Below are positions 56,706-64,000 of a stretch of 64,000 bases of DNA, in pieces. Location of the stretch: positions 1 to 64,000 of the forward strand of contig NZ_JAHLMF010000004.1 in assembly GCF_018919385.1 (NCBI RefSeq), in the 5' to 3' direction. The translations under genes were made by a program, and so were the position numbers. Every line of letters begins with the position of its first letter. Position 1 is the first letter of the stretch. The notes under the pieces were generated by a model, which saw only the letters and a list, made by a program, of their open reading frames with translations, did no database searches and was not told the origin of the DNA. The stretch is from Geomonas diazotrophica. GTDB taxonomy: Bacteria > Desulfobacterota > Desulfuromonadia > Geobacterales > Geobacteraceae.

Positions 56706-57064
56706 TAGCTCTCTCCTCCTACCCAGATGCAACTGCAAGCTCGATCTTGCGGACACCCGGTGTGCCTTTGAAATCCGGCGCCGTTCGCCGCTTCACGGAA
56801 GGTGGCGTTGCCGCCATCGAAGACATGCAGGTTCTTGCCTCTGCGCAACGCACTCTGGTGCGCCGAGCACAATAGCTGCAGCCCGGTCAGATCGATCCCG
56901 GTCAGTGCGGAGACGTCCACCCGCACCTCCGGAGCCGCCTCGAGTGCCGCCAGGAGCGCCTCCCGGAAGTCCCGGGCCTCGCAGATGGTGACCCCGCCGG
57001 ATACCTTCAGAACCTCCGTCGCCCCTTGCGGGTCTTTTACCCGTTCCAACTTCACCTCGTCCAT
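56705..57064 (-). CDS. STAS-domain protein
   Basis: 119 residues. LKVSGGVTICEARDFREALL, VRVDVSALTGIDLTGLQLLC and LHVFDGGNATFREAANGAGF follow the STAS fold of anti-sigma-factor antagonists. The usual phospho-acceptor Ser or Thr of the D-[ST]-x-G loop corresponds to Thr in DLTGL. The C-terminal tail has three Cys (CPQDRACSC), which is unusual. In che operons such proteins probably act in protein-protein switching (inference). It begins 20 bp after the MCP/CheZ-like gene. Confidence 0.82.
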   Translation of the reverse strand: MDEVKLERVKDPQGATEVLKVSGGVTICEARDFREALLAALEAAPEVRVDVSALTGIDLTGLQLLCSAHQSALRRGKNLHVFDGGNATFREAANGAGFQRHTGCPQDRACSCIWVGGES

Positions 57065-57083
57065 ATGGATCCTCGTCCTCGAT

Positions 57084-58880
57084 TTAGAAAAGTTCCACGT
57101 TGCCGCCCAATTCGTCCTCGTCGGCCGCAGGTTGCCGCGGCGCGGACTGGGTGGGCATTCTCCCCCCGGTGGCGGGACCGCTCAGCGACTCGTGGATCCT
57201 GCGTTCGCTCTGCATGGTGTAGCGCTGGGCCAGTTGGTCCAGGTTCCCCCCCGAGCCGGCCGGGGCCAGCCTGCGGGCTTCGGTCGCGACGCCGGAGATG
57301 GCCCGGATCGACTCCTCCAGCACCTGGGCCACCTTGCGGTGCACCGTCATCCCCGACACCACCTGCTCGATGTCGGTGGAGAGCCGGGTCACCGCGTCGT
57401 CCATCTTGTGCAGCGAGTGCTGCAGCGTGTCGTTCACCTGCCTCAATGTCTGCACCAGGCCGGAAAGGGTCTGCACCATGCCGTGCACCTCGGACTCAAG
57501 CCCCGTGGTCTCGACACTCACCCCCTGGCTGAGCCGGTCGGTGACCGCGATGATCCCCTGCAGCGTCCCGGAGACCGCGCCGGTATGGTCGATGGCGTCG
57601 ATGGAAAGCCGCTGGATGGCCTCAGCCAGGACCCCGAGCGCCGCCCCCTCGTCGCCGGTATAGGCCGACTTGATCTGGGCGTTCAGGGCGATCAGCTTGA
57701 TCTCCTCGCCTATCTTTTCTATGTCGCCCACGAAATTGGCGATCTCCCCCACCGTCTCGGCGACGGTCCCCATGGCCACGCACAGCGCCTGGTTCACCTT
57801 CGAGCTCTCCAGGAGCGCGTCGGAGACCACCGAGATGTCCCTTTCCATGCCGGTGAAGAAGCTTCCCCCCGCCTGGTCCGCGATGCCGGACATGCCGCTG
57901 GTCTGGGCGGAGAGACCGGATTGCTTCCTGGCCACTTCCCTGAGGCTCTCCATGATGACCCGCACCGCGCCGTCCAGTTCGTCGGAGGCGTGCCGCAGCT
58001 GCGCTATCTGCAGCTCGCAGATGGTGGCTGTCGCGTCGGCGCCGCAGCTTCCCGCGTCGAGTCCCTCTTTGACCTCGGAAAGCGCCTCCTCGACATGCTC
58101 GATCTGCTGGCGCACGATGTCGTGGGCCTGCATGGACATGACCACGTCGCCGATGGAGCGGTACACCTCGTCGGAGACCGCGGAGACCAGCGCCACGGAG
58201 CTTGAGCAGCGCGAATTGATCTCGGTGAGGGACTGCAGGCTCTTCTTGGTCCGTGCCAGGACCTCGATTACCTTATCGTGCTGCTGGGCGCCGCTCTCGA
58301 GTACCCCGGTCAGGGTCTGCTCGATTTCCCGCGCCAGGTCGTCCTTTCTTCTCAGGATGAAGGCGGCCTTTTCGTTCACCTGGACCGATAGCTCGCCGAC
58401 GTCGCTGGCAAGGGTGTCGAACCCCGCGGCGCTCTGCCCCAGCCGGGCGCTCTCGATCTTGGTGGAGATCCCCAGCATGCGCAGCACCTTGTTCACCTTC
58501 TTGAAGCCGGAGAGCGGATCGCTCACCTTCTCCAGGAGCCCGAGGATCTCGCGCAGCGTCTGGGCGCTCCCCTCGATCTCGTTCTGGGCCCGGTCCACGT
58601 AATGCCCCATGTGGTCGAGCATCTCTCCCAGGCGGTCCATGGCGCCGGTCACGTGATCGCCGGCGACCTCGCCCACCATTTCCGAGGCGAGCCCGGAGAT
58701 TCCCAAGCCGCGCTGGTAGAAGTCCTGCAGCCTGCCACCGATCGCCAGGAACTCGTCTTCGGTGGTCCCCGATATCACGGCAAGCTCCGCCGCAGCCTTG
58801 GCCAGGACGCCGGACCATCCCGGCGCTAGTGCCCGTGTTTCGGATTCCCGGGCGCTGGTATCATTGCCGGCAGCTATCAT
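57084..58880 (-). CDS. Soluble MCP-like protein with CheZ-like phosphatase motif
   Basis: 598 residues, mostly helical coiled coil, no signal peptide or membrane segment. Two segments resemble the MCP signalling tip in degenerate form: LRMLGISTKIESARLGQSAA (133-152) and IKLIALNAQIKSAYTGDEGA (394-413). Between them MQAHDIVRQQIEHVEEAL (250-267) carries D254-x3-Q258, the spacing of the catalytic Asp-Gln of CheZ. The C-terminus DELGGNVELF resembles the short CheY-docking tails of CheZ-like proteins. A receptor-like scaffold and CheY-P phosphatase combined is my inference; it could also be an ordinary divergent cytoplasmic MCP. First gene of the operon, with AAGGAAAG as ribosome site. Confidence 0.65.
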   Translation of the reverse strand: MIAAGNDTSARESETRALAPGWSGVLAKAAAELAVISGTTEDEFLAIGGRLQDFYQRGLGISGLASEMVGEVAGDHVTGAMDRLGEMLDHMGHYVDRAQNEIEGSAQTLREILGLLEKVSDPLSGFKKVNKVLRMLGISTKIESARLGQSAAGFDTLASDVGELSVQVNEKAAFILRRKDDLAREIEQTLTGVLESGAQQHDKVIEVLARTKKSLQSLTEINSRCSSSVALVSAVSDEVYRSIGDVVMSMQAHDIVRQQIEHVEEALSEVKEGLDAGSCGADATATICELQIAQLRHASDELDGAVRVIMESLREVARKQSGLSAQTSGMSGIADQAGGSFFTGMERDISVVSDALLESSKVNQALCVAMGTVAETVGEIANFVGDIEKIGEEIKLIALNAQIKSAYTGDEGAALGVLAEAIQRLSIDAIDHTGAVSGTLQGIIAVTDRLSQGVSVETTGLESEVHGMVQTLSGLVQTLRQVNDTLQHSLHKMDDAVTRLSTDIEQVVSGMTVHRKVAQVLEESIRAISGVATEARRLAPAGSGGNLDQLAQRYTMQSERRIHESLSGPATGGRMPTQSAPRQPAADEDELGGNVELF

Positions 58881-58960
58881 AACTTTCCTTTTAACTCGTA
58901 TGAGGTTGGTAAACGGCGGGCCTCTCCCGATTTTTCCACCAATGGCCCGGTTGAGTTAAT

Positions 58961-58987
58961 TTATCGACAGGCGGGGGCAGATCTTGA
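58961..58987 (-). promoter_or_regulatory. Candidate sigma-28 (FliA) promoter for the che operon
   Basis: Minus strand: TCAA (58987-58984), 15-bp spacer, GTCGATAA (58968-58961). The FliA consensus is TAAA-N15-GCCGATAA, so this matches 3 of 4 and 7 of 8. About 80 bases upstream of the first che gene. Confidence 0.5.
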
Positions 58988-59174
58988 AACCTTTTTCTCA
59001 TGGAATCCAAAACTTCGGCAATTTAATGGGAAGTATGCGCCCTAATTGGTGTTCTTACTCCGCGGCTTCGGCCGCTTCCCCCCGAAAAAAGGCAACATCG
59101 CCGTAATCTCGGGCACTTTTGACCACAAAAAATGTTTACGGTGGAATTCCGGAAACACCCCTTAGTGAAGCGGT

Positions 59175-59201
59175 CACGCAAAGCACGCAAAGCACGCAAA
59201 G
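59175..59201. repeat. CACGCAAAG nonamer, three tandem copies
   Basis: Three perfect copies. The same nonamer forms the outer arms of the elements at 45169-45419 and 47513-47712. Further right, CTTTGCATCCTTGGCGGATG (59237-59256) looks like a decayed inverted arm. Confidence 0.8.
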
Positions 59202-59303
59202 GTCAGGAAGAAGGCTCTTGTCGCGACCAAAAGCCTTCTTTGCATCCTTGGCGGATGCTCGGCGTTCTTCGCGCCACGCTTTTAAGGGTCGGGATTGCGG
59301 AGG

Positions 59304-59337
59304 AAAAAAAAGGGCGTCCAGGTGAAGGGACGCCCTT
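59304..59337 (-). terminator. Intrinsic terminator of the feo operon
   Basis: AAGGGCGTCC (59310-59319) and GGACGCCCTT (59328-59337) form a perfect 10-bp stem with an 8-nt loop. On the minus strand eight T residues follow at once. It lies about 40 bp after the DtxR-like gene. Confidence 0.88.
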
Positions 59338-59378
59338 GTTGCTGCGAGGGTGGTATGGGGGGGCGAAGGCGTTCTTGC

Positions 59379-60023
59379 CTAGCGCCTGACGAAGATCTCG
59401 CGGGCCATGGCCGAGTCGATGGCGAATTCGGAGAACCCGACCCTGAAGATGTAGGAGGGAAACGCCTGCAGCAGGGAGATCCGGTTCCCCGGGAGCACCC
59501 CCATCGCCATCAGCTTCTGCATCTTCTTGCTGTCTTCGGTCTGGATGTAGGCGATGTCACCGTCGTCGCCCGGCTTCAGCTCGGTGAGCGGCACCACGCC
59601 CAGGTCGCCGGTTTTGCGGGCCTCCTCGCAGCACTCCCCGGGAGGGATGGGCTTGCCGTGCGGGCAGGTCGCCGGGTGGTTCAGCATGGTGCAGACCTTG
59701 CTGTCGACCCCCTCGTTCAAGAGGTGCTCGAACTGGCAGGCCTTCACATCACCGCTCTCGCCCCTGATGTTCAACACGTCCATCATCAGCCTCTCGGCGA
59801 GACGATGCCGCCTGATGGTCATGCGCCCTTCCTCGCGCCCCTCGGGGCGGAAGTAGATGCGCCCTCCCCTGATCTCCACCAGGGCGTGCGCGGAGAGCTC
59901 GTGGTAGGCGGGATCAGAGGGATCGATCTCCATCCGGTCCAGCTCGGCGTAGCCGGTTCCCTTCTCCTCCGACTCGATCCAGAGCGCCTCCAGTATCTCT
60001 TCCGCTTTATCGCTAAGCTTCAT
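59379..60023 (-). CDS. DtxR/MntR-type metal-dependent repressor with FeoA domain
   Basis: 214 residues. N-terminal winged helix (LSDKAEEILEALWIESEEKG to LVEIRGGRIYFRPEGREEGR), then the metal-binding and dimerisation region (RRHRLAERLMMDVL, CQFEHLLNEGVDSKVCTMLN, HPATCPHGKPIP). The C-terminal FeoA/SH3-like domain (VVPLTELKPGDDGDIAYIQT to FAIDSAMAREIFVRR) completes it. DtxR proteins repress iron or manganese genes when loaded with metal (family knowledge). No separate feoA is seen, so this domain may also assist FeoB (inference). The ATG at 60023 has AAGGAG; the frame upstream adds seven unsupported residues. Confidence 0.85.
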   Translation of the reverse strand: MKLSDKAEEILEALWIESEEKGTGYAELDRMEIDPSDPAYHELSAHALVEIRGGRIYFRPEGREEGRMTIRRHRLAERLMMDVLNIRGESGDVKACQFEHLLNEGVDSKVCTMLNHPATCPHGKPIPPGECCEEARKTGDLGVVPLTELKPGDDGDIAYIQTEDSKKMQKLMAMGVLPGNRISLLQAFPSYIFRVGFSEFAIDSAMAREIFVRR

Positions 60024-60078
60024 AACTTCTCCTTTTTCCCTCACTCGGGGTCATAGTTGCGGCCCACGGGCCCAGGCG

Positions 60079-60261
60079 CTACTCTCGATCCTTCTTGCCG
60101 AACATCTTCTTGAGCCCTTTAACGAAAGCAGGTTCCGGCGGGTTCTCATAATTGCAGCGGGGACATTTTACCATCTTGCAGCCGGATGACATCGGGCAAT
60201 TTTTGCACCCCACGTTCCCTTCGCTCTCCGCAAACTCATGTCCGCAAAATCCGCACCTCAT
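60079..60261 (-). CDS. Small Cys-rich zinc-ribbon-like protein in the feo operon
   Basis: 60 residues with eight Cys: CGFCG, CKNCPMSSGC and CPRCNYENP, followed by a basic tail (KGLKKMFGKKDRE). The Cys pairs suggest a zinc ribbon or iron-binding knuckle. Small Cys-rich proteins often accompany feoB (FeoB-associated), but this is not clearly the known FeoC type. The start at 60261 is chosen for its GAGG site; the open frame upstream runs through the repeat element and is not coding. Confidence 0.7.
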   Translation of the reverse strand: MRCGFCGHEFAESEGNVGCKNCPMSSGCKMVKCPRCNYENPPEPAFVKGLKKMFGKKDRE

Positions 60262-60307
60262 GCAAACCTCGACTAACGTACTACCTGTCCCGGAAACAAA
60301 ACCGACG

Positions 60308-60468
60308 TAACAGGGATAAAGGGGATCAAAGGGATACCACCTGAAGCAAAAACCGGTGTCACGCCAAGACGCAAAGTCGCAAAGAAAAGACACCATCTTG
60401 GTAACTGTAGTTCTTATCCCCATTGTTGTTTTGAGCCTTTATCCCCTTTATCCCTTTTATCCCTGTTT
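60308..60468. repeat. Inverted-repeat element between feoB and the Cys-rich gene
   Basis: Left arm TAACAGGGATAAAGGGGATC (60308-60327) and right arm TTTATCCCCTTTATCCCTTT with TATCCCTGTTT to 60468. Inside is GACGCAAAGTCGCAAAG (60368-60384). Gene-less member of the same family as 2131-2620 and 45169-45419. Confidence 0.8.
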
Positions 60469-60495
60469 GAATGATCTTGGGTGTCGCACCATTAG

Positions 60496-62487
60496 TTACA
60501 GGATGTTTGTCAAGAGCAGGAAACGGTTCAACAGCCACCCGGTGCCGAAGGCGAAGGTGGAGACGAACAGGCCGATGCCGATGGCGACCTTCCAGCCACG
60601 CTCCTTCTTCATGATCAGGAACTGCGCAACGCAGGGGATGAACAGGGTCAGCGTCACGGCGGCAACGGTAAGCTGGCGCGCATTCATGAGCCCCTTGCTC
60701 TGCAGGTCGTACAGGCCGGCGGCACCGTAATCGCGACGGAAGAAACCGAAGATGAAGGCGACGGCACTCTCCTTGGGAAGCCCAAGGGAAGCCATCACCG
60801 GCGTCATCGCCTCAATCATCTTCTCGAAGAAATGGGTGACCTTGCCCAGCCACAGGAGCACCGAGGCCAGGATGAACAGCGGCAGGATCTCCATGAAGTA
60901 CCACTGCATGCGGGTGTAGGTCTTGGTCAAGACGTTGGAGAACTGCGGCAGCCGCATGGGCGGGATCTCCATGTAAAACATCGGGGTGTCGCCGGGGAGC
61001 ACCTTGGCGGCGAGAAGCCCCACCAGCAGGAAGATGCCAAAGAGGCAGAGGCCCCAGACCAGGAGCGCCCCGGGGGTCTTGGCCAGAAGGGACATGATCA
61101 CGCCGAGCTGCGCCGAGCAGGGAATCGCCAGCGCCAGCAGCACCGTCGCGATGACGCGCTCGCGCACCGTTTCCAGGGTACGGGTCACCATGGTGGCCAT
61201 GGTGTCGCAGCCGAAACCGAGCACCATCGGGATGACGGCGCGGCCGGTGAGTCCCATGGTCTTGAAGACCCTGTCCACCAAAAGCGCCAGGCGCGGGAAG
61301 TAGCCGCTGTCCTCCAAGACCGAGAAGAAGAGGAAGAAAGTCGCGACGATGGGGAGGATGATGCCGACGGCGTAGCGAAAGCCGAGGGTGATGATGCCGT
61401 ACTCGCCGACGAAGAGCTCCTGGATGATGGGCCAGGGGAGGCTACCCCTCACGACGCCGGTGATCCAGGGGTTGAAGAACCCTTCGAATCCCTTCCCCTC
61501 CAGGAGATCGACCAGGGTCCCGGCGCCGAAGACGCCGACGAACTGGTACAGGCCGAAATAGAGCACGATGAGAAGCAGCGGGATGCCGGTTGTCGGACGC
61601 ACGGTCAGGCGCGAGATGCGCTCGGCCAGGGTGACCACCCGCTTCTGCGGGGTCCTGAAGGCACCGTCCAGCACCTTCTTCACGATCGCCTTGCGTTCCA
61701 TGGAGAGGTCGAGGTGGAAGGATTCCCTGCGCTCGAAGCGTTTATCCCTGACCGCTGCCTCGACCAGGGCGAAGCCCTCCCCCTCGCTGGTGCGCACAAG
61801 CTCCGCCACCTCGTCGTCACCCTGCAAAAGGAGCAGCGCCAGCGACTTCTTGGAGAGGATGTACTCCCCCTTCAGGCGGCCGGCGATCTCGGCGATGTCC
61901 GCTTCCATGAGGCGGGAATATCCGAAGGGGGGGGTGCTGCTCGCGGTGGAGCCGGCGATGGCTGCCCTGATCTCAGGAACGCCGACCTTCTTGGCGGTAG
62001 CGGCACCGATCACCGGGATGCCGAGACGCTCTGACAGCAGCGGGATGTCGATCTCCAGCCCCATGCGCGCCGCCTCGTCCATGATGTTCACCACCAGCAC
62101 CACCGGAAGCTCGGCCTCGATCAGCTGCAGCGTCATGGGGAGCATGCGCTCCAGGTTCCGGGCGTCGAGCACGTGCAGCACCAGGTGCGGCCGCTCGGTG
62201 AGCAGGATCTCGCGGGCGACCCGCTCCTCCTCGGTGATGGGAAGGATGGAATACATGCCCGGCGTGTCGATGATCTCAAATTCCTCGCCGTTGATGGTGG
62301 TAGTGCCGCGGGAGACCTCCACCGAGGTGCCGGGGTAGTTGGAGACGGTGACGTAAGCGCCGGTCAGGGCGTTGAAGAGTACGCTTTTGCCGACGTTGGG
62401 ATTCCCGACCAGGGCCACTTTTTTGGCGCCGGTGCTGCTGACGGTGGGAGTTTCGTGACAGGAACCCTTCTTACCGAAAAATGACAT
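60496..62487 (-). CDS. feoB: Ferrous iron transporter FeoB
   Basis: 663 residues. N-terminal G domain: GNPNVGKS (28-35), NYPGTSVE, DTPGMYSI and NIMDEAARMG in place of NKxD-type. A helical spacer (about 185-280) is followed by the membrane part with two Gate motifs (PMVLGFGCDTMATMVTRTLE and IPCSAQLGVIM). It imports Fe(II) across the cytoplasmic membrane (family knowledge). Shorter than E. coli FeoB (773) at the C-terminus. It has its own upstream gap with a Fur-box candidate. An oxygen-poor, iron-using lifestyle fits (inference). Confidence 0.94.
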   Translation of the reverse strand: MSFFGKKGSCHETPTVSSTGAKKVALVGNPNVGKSVLFNALTGAYVTVSNYPGTSVEVSRGTTTINGEEFEIIDTPGMYSILPITEEERVAREILLTERPHLVLHVLDARNLERMLPMTLQLIEAELPVVLVVNIMDEAARMGLEIDIPLLSERLGIPVIGAATAKKVGVPEIRAAIAGSTASSTPPFGYSRLMEADIAEIAGRLKGEYILSKKSLALLLLQGDDEVAELVRTSEGEGFALVEAAVRDKRFERRESFHLDLSMERKAIVKKVLDGAFRTPQKRVVTLAERISRLTVRPTTGIPLLLIVLYFGLYQFVGVFGAGTLVDLLEGKGFEGFFNPWITGVVRGSLPWPIIQELFVGEYGIITLGFRYAVGIILPIVATFFLFFSVLEDSGYFPRLALLVDRVFKTMGLTGRAVIPMVLGFGCDTMATMVTRTLETVRERVIATVLLALAIPCSAQLGVIMSLLAKTPGALLVWGLCLFGIFLLVGLLAAKVLPGDTPMFYMEIPPMRLPQFSNVLTKTYTRMQWYFMEILPLFILASVLLWLGKVTHFFEKMIEAMTPVMASLGLPKESAVAFIFGFFRRDYGAAGLYDLQSKGLMNARQLTVAAVTLTLFIPCVAQFLIMKKERGWKVAIGIGLFVSTFAFGTGWLLNRFLLLTNIL

Positions 62488-62534
62488 GATTCTACCTACC
62501 CCTTTTTAACGTTCGTTTGCCAATGAAATGCCAA

Positions 62535-62549
62535 TGAATGTCACTTTCA
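62535..62549 (-). promoter_or_regulatory. Candidate Fur box upstream of feoB
   Basis: TGAATGTCACTTTCA, an imperfect palindrome matching 10 of 14 fixed positions of the 7-1-7 TGATAAT-N-ATTATCA model. It overlaps two GCCAATGAA direct repeats (62519-62527 and 62530-62538) set 11 bp apart, one helical turn. Confidence 0.45.
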
Positions 62550-62658
62550 TGATGGCGGGAAAAAATTTTGTGCGGCTTGATTCGGGCCTTGGCCGGTCCG
62601 GTGGCCGCGAGGGCATAAGGGCGCTAATGAGCCCTCCCTACGGCGCCGGCCGCTTCGG

Positions 62659-63090
62659 CTATTTCCTGCAGTTGGCGCAGAGGCCGTAAATTTCGAGGCG
62701 GTGCCGCTCGATCAGGAAGCCGCGGCTGTTGGCCACCTCGTCCTGCAGTTTTTCGATGGTTTCGTTTTCGAATTCTTCGATGTGGCCGCACCGGGTGCAG
62801 ACCAGGTGGTCGTGGTGCTCCCCTTCGCTCACGTGCTCGTAACGGGTCTGGCCGTCGCCGAACTGCATCTCGCGGGCAATGCCTGCCTCCGCGAAGAGCT
62901 TCAGGGTGCGGTACACGGTGGCGTAGCCGATGTTCGGGTGCTTGGATCTGAGCTTCAGATACAACTCCTCGATGCTCAGATGCCTGTCGCTGGAAAGGAA
63001 ACTGTCGAGGATGATGTCGCGCTGTTTGGTCGACTTGAGTCCCCTCTGGGACATGAAGTCGGCAAAAACTTTTTTCTTGGCTCGTTTCAT
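62659..63090 (-). CDS. fur: Ferric uptake regulator family protein
   Basis: 143 residues. Winged helix with LKSTKQRDIILDSFLSSDRH and IGYATVYRTLKLFAEAGIAR, then metal-binding EGEHHDHLVCTRCGHIEEFE, His-rich region HRLEIYGLCANCRK. Both Cys pairs (C-x2-C) of a structural zinc site are present. It represses iron-uptake genes with Fe(II) (family knowledge), though a PerR or Zur role cannot be excluded by sequence alone. Its location just upstream of feoB supports Fur. Preceded by a near-consensus promoter. Confidence 0.9.
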   Translation of the reverse strand: MKRAKKKVFADFMSQRGLKSTKQRDIILDSFLSSDRHLSIEELYLKLRSKHPNIGYATVYRTLKLFAEAGIAREMQFGDGQTRYEHVSEGEHHDHLVCTRCGHIEEFENETIEKLQDEVANSRGFLIERHRLEIYGLCANCRK

Positions 63091-63369
63091 GACAACCCCA
63101 ATTGAAAGTGGATGTCATGATAGCGAGCGTCACTGGCACTGTCAACTCTTTTTTGGGACTGATGGAAAAGAGGCGGAGTCTGTGTCAGGCTTCGGGAAGA
63201 ACATTGAAGCACAAGCATCCCGTTTACAGCCAGTGTCGCAGGGGGAGACCAACGTAGCTGCCGTTGTGAGGGCGAGGTGAAACAGATGCTCAAAGCCACG
63301 AGCGGATGACTGGTCAATGCGGATTATGTCACGCGCTCAGCGAAGTGGCACCGGCGCCCCTGCACCGAC
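63091..63369. other. Intergenic region upstream of fur
   Basis: 279 bp holding the fur promoter (63117-63145). I see no terminator with a T-tract for the Cys-rich gene that ends at 63370 and no other gene. Confidence 0.5.
63117..63145 (-). promoter_or_regulatory. Near-consensus sigma-70 promoter of fur
   Basis: Minus strand: TTGACA (63145-63140), 17-bp spacer, TATCAT (63122-63117). About 27 bases upstream of the fur ATG, so the leader is short. Confidence 0.72.
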
Positions 63370-63693
63370 CTACTTCGCTCCGGGCTTGTTGATGATCTCG
63401 GGGGGGATGTCTTCGGGGAGCGGCTGTACCGGGCGGCCGCACTTGCGGCAGCATTCCTCGCAGCCGGTTTCCTTGCTGGTGTCCTCTTCCAGTTGCGGCT
63501 TCGTCTCCTTCTTGGCAGCCTTGCATTTCTGGCAACAGTCGCAGGCATTCTCCTGAGTCGGGCTGACCTCCACATCACGCTGATCGGGAAGGAACTTGCC
63601 GTTGCCCCGGTGCACCAGTTCACCATCTCCCGCATAAGACAGAGCGACTTGGGACAAGAGCAGCAACACGATCGCGATCGGACTCTTCTTCAT
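63370..63693 (-). CDS. Secreted Cys-rich protein with two C-x-C-C-x2-C motifs
   Basis: 107 residues. Signal peptide (about 1-21, MKKSPIAIVLLLLSQVALSYA), then an acidic spacer and two related clusters, ACDCCQKCKAAK (about 50-61) and GCEECCRKCGRPV (about 77-89). Each gives a C-x2-C-C-type or C-x-C-C-x2-C set able to bind metal or form disulfides. No CxxCH haem motif is present, so it is not a c-type cytochrome. I recognise no family. Ribosome site GGAGGAG is strong. It is divergent from the lipoprotein gene at 63867. Confidence 0.7.
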   Translation of the reverse strand: MKKSPIAIVLLLLSQVALSYAGDGELVHRGNGKFLPDQRDVEVSPTQENACDCCQKCKAAKKETKPQLEEDTSKETGCEECCRKCGRPVQPLPEDIPPEIINKPGAK

Positions 63694-63823
63694 ATGCGGC
63701 TCCTCCGGTGGATTTCAGAATGGCGGGAACGCTAAACGTTAACATCGGCCAAATCCATGTCAAACGCCGCTTCGAAAAGGCGACGATGAAAATGGCCGGC
63801 ATTCAGGCACGGTTGCTTTTCTC

Positions 63824-63832
63824 TGGTATACT
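63824..63832 (+). promoter_or_regulatory. Extended -10 promoter for the lipoprotein gene
   Basis: TGGTATACT, an extended -10 (TGN-TATACT) about 35 bp before the ATG at 63867. There is no good -35 at 17 bp. Confidence 0.45.
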
Positions 63833-63866
63833 CGCCGGATGAATAAACCCTAACAGGAGGTGTCAC

Positions 63867-64000
63867 ATGCAGAGGCGTTTGGTGGTAACAATGGCAATCT
63901 TGGCACTGGTAACCGGCGGCGTGATGGGGTGCAAGAAGAAGAGCGAAGAACAGGCTCAACCTCCACAAAGTGTCGTGTCGACCGCCAAGTCGGCAACGTC
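63867..64000 (+). CDS. Lipoprotein, N-terminal part (runs off right edge)
   Basis: Open from the ATG at 63867 to the edge. MQRRLVVTMAILALVTGGVM is a signal peptide followed by the lipobox ending G-C, then KKKSEEQAQPPQSVVSTAKS, an unstructured linker. AGGAGG stands 7 bases before the start. It is the only clear plus-strand gene in the window. The mature domain lies outside, so function is unknown. Confidence 0.7.
   Translation, partial: MQRRLVVTMAILALVTGGVMGCKKKSEEQAQPPQSVVSTAKSAT

Larger units (their letters stand above)
58881..59378. other. Intergenic region between the feo operon end and the che operon
   Basis: 498 bp. Contains a FliA-like promoter candidate for the che operon (58961-58987), a CACGCAAAG nonamer repeat with related decayed sequence (59175-59280) and the terminator of the feo operon (59304-59337). 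No gene is supportable. Confidence 0.65.

Noticed and set aside
63801-63815. GGCACGGTTGC as a sigma-54 promoter for the lipoprotein gene
   Set aside because: GG and GC dinucleotides are 6 bp apart instead of 10.

Overview
The window is dense bacterial DNA, mostly GC-rich, and almost every gene lies on the minus strand. Gene content suggests a Geobacter-like member of the Desulfuromonadia (inference; there is no rRNA in the window): feo/fur iron genes, a che cluster that includes cheD and an HDOD/EAL gene, a complete Kdo set with pyrG inside it, Cys-rich exported proteins and a large surface-polysaccharide locus. Read in the direction of transcription (high to low coordinates) the layout is as follows.

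(1) 63867-64000 (+): start of a lipoprotein gene. 62659-63693: a secreted Cys-rich protein and fur. 59379-62487: feoB, a small zinc-ribbon-like protein and a DtxR-type repressor with a FeoA domain, closed by a clear terminator. (2) 50395-58880: a chemotaxis operon: MCP/CheZ-like protein, STAS protein, cheY, cheA, cheR, cheD, cheB and an EAL-HDOD protein. There is no cheW. (3) 44629-50200: Kdo operon kdsB-pyrG-kdsA-kdsD-kdsC. Each gap between its genes carries a repeat. (4) 30373-43989: a thirteen-gene nucleotide-sugar operon (wbpA/wbpD/wbpE-like genes, epimerase, second aminotransferase, asnB-like, methyltransferase, deacetylase-like, formyltransferase, acetyltransferase, and a wbpG-hisH2-hisF2 set). 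It has no glycosyltransferase, flippase or polymerase. (5) 477-29652: the assembly and export locus. It runs from an SLBB/Wza-type protein and Wzz, through a second wbpA-wbpB-wbpD-wbpE set, a TSUP transporter, cysD-cysN, two alkaline-phosphatase-superfamily enzymes, Wzx, an acyltransferase, Wzy and two glycosyltransferases. It then passes through an AT-rich island (aminotransferase, sugar-phosphate transferase, PLP decarboxylase, HpcH-like aldolase) to a WbpM/CapD dehydratase and a Wzi-type outer-membrane protein. (6) 1-74: start of an IS3-family transposase that runs off the left edge.

Together, sections 4 and 5 look like a Wzx/Wzy-type pathway for a polysaccharide rich in diacetamido-uronic acids, probably with amidino and formyl groups. 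The locus duplicates the UDP-GlcNAc3NAcA pathway. It also carries sulfate-activation genes without a visible APS kinase or sulfotransferase.

The signal least explained by known gene functions is a family of intergenic inverted repeats whose arms read AACAGGGAT...ATCCCTGTT. Five copies lie in this window. One encloses a GxxExxY (PD-(D/E)XK nuclease-like) gene with almost no spare DNA; the other four are gene-less, and three of those sit in gaps of the Kdo operon. This fits a small nuclease-carrying mobile element with miniature derivatives.
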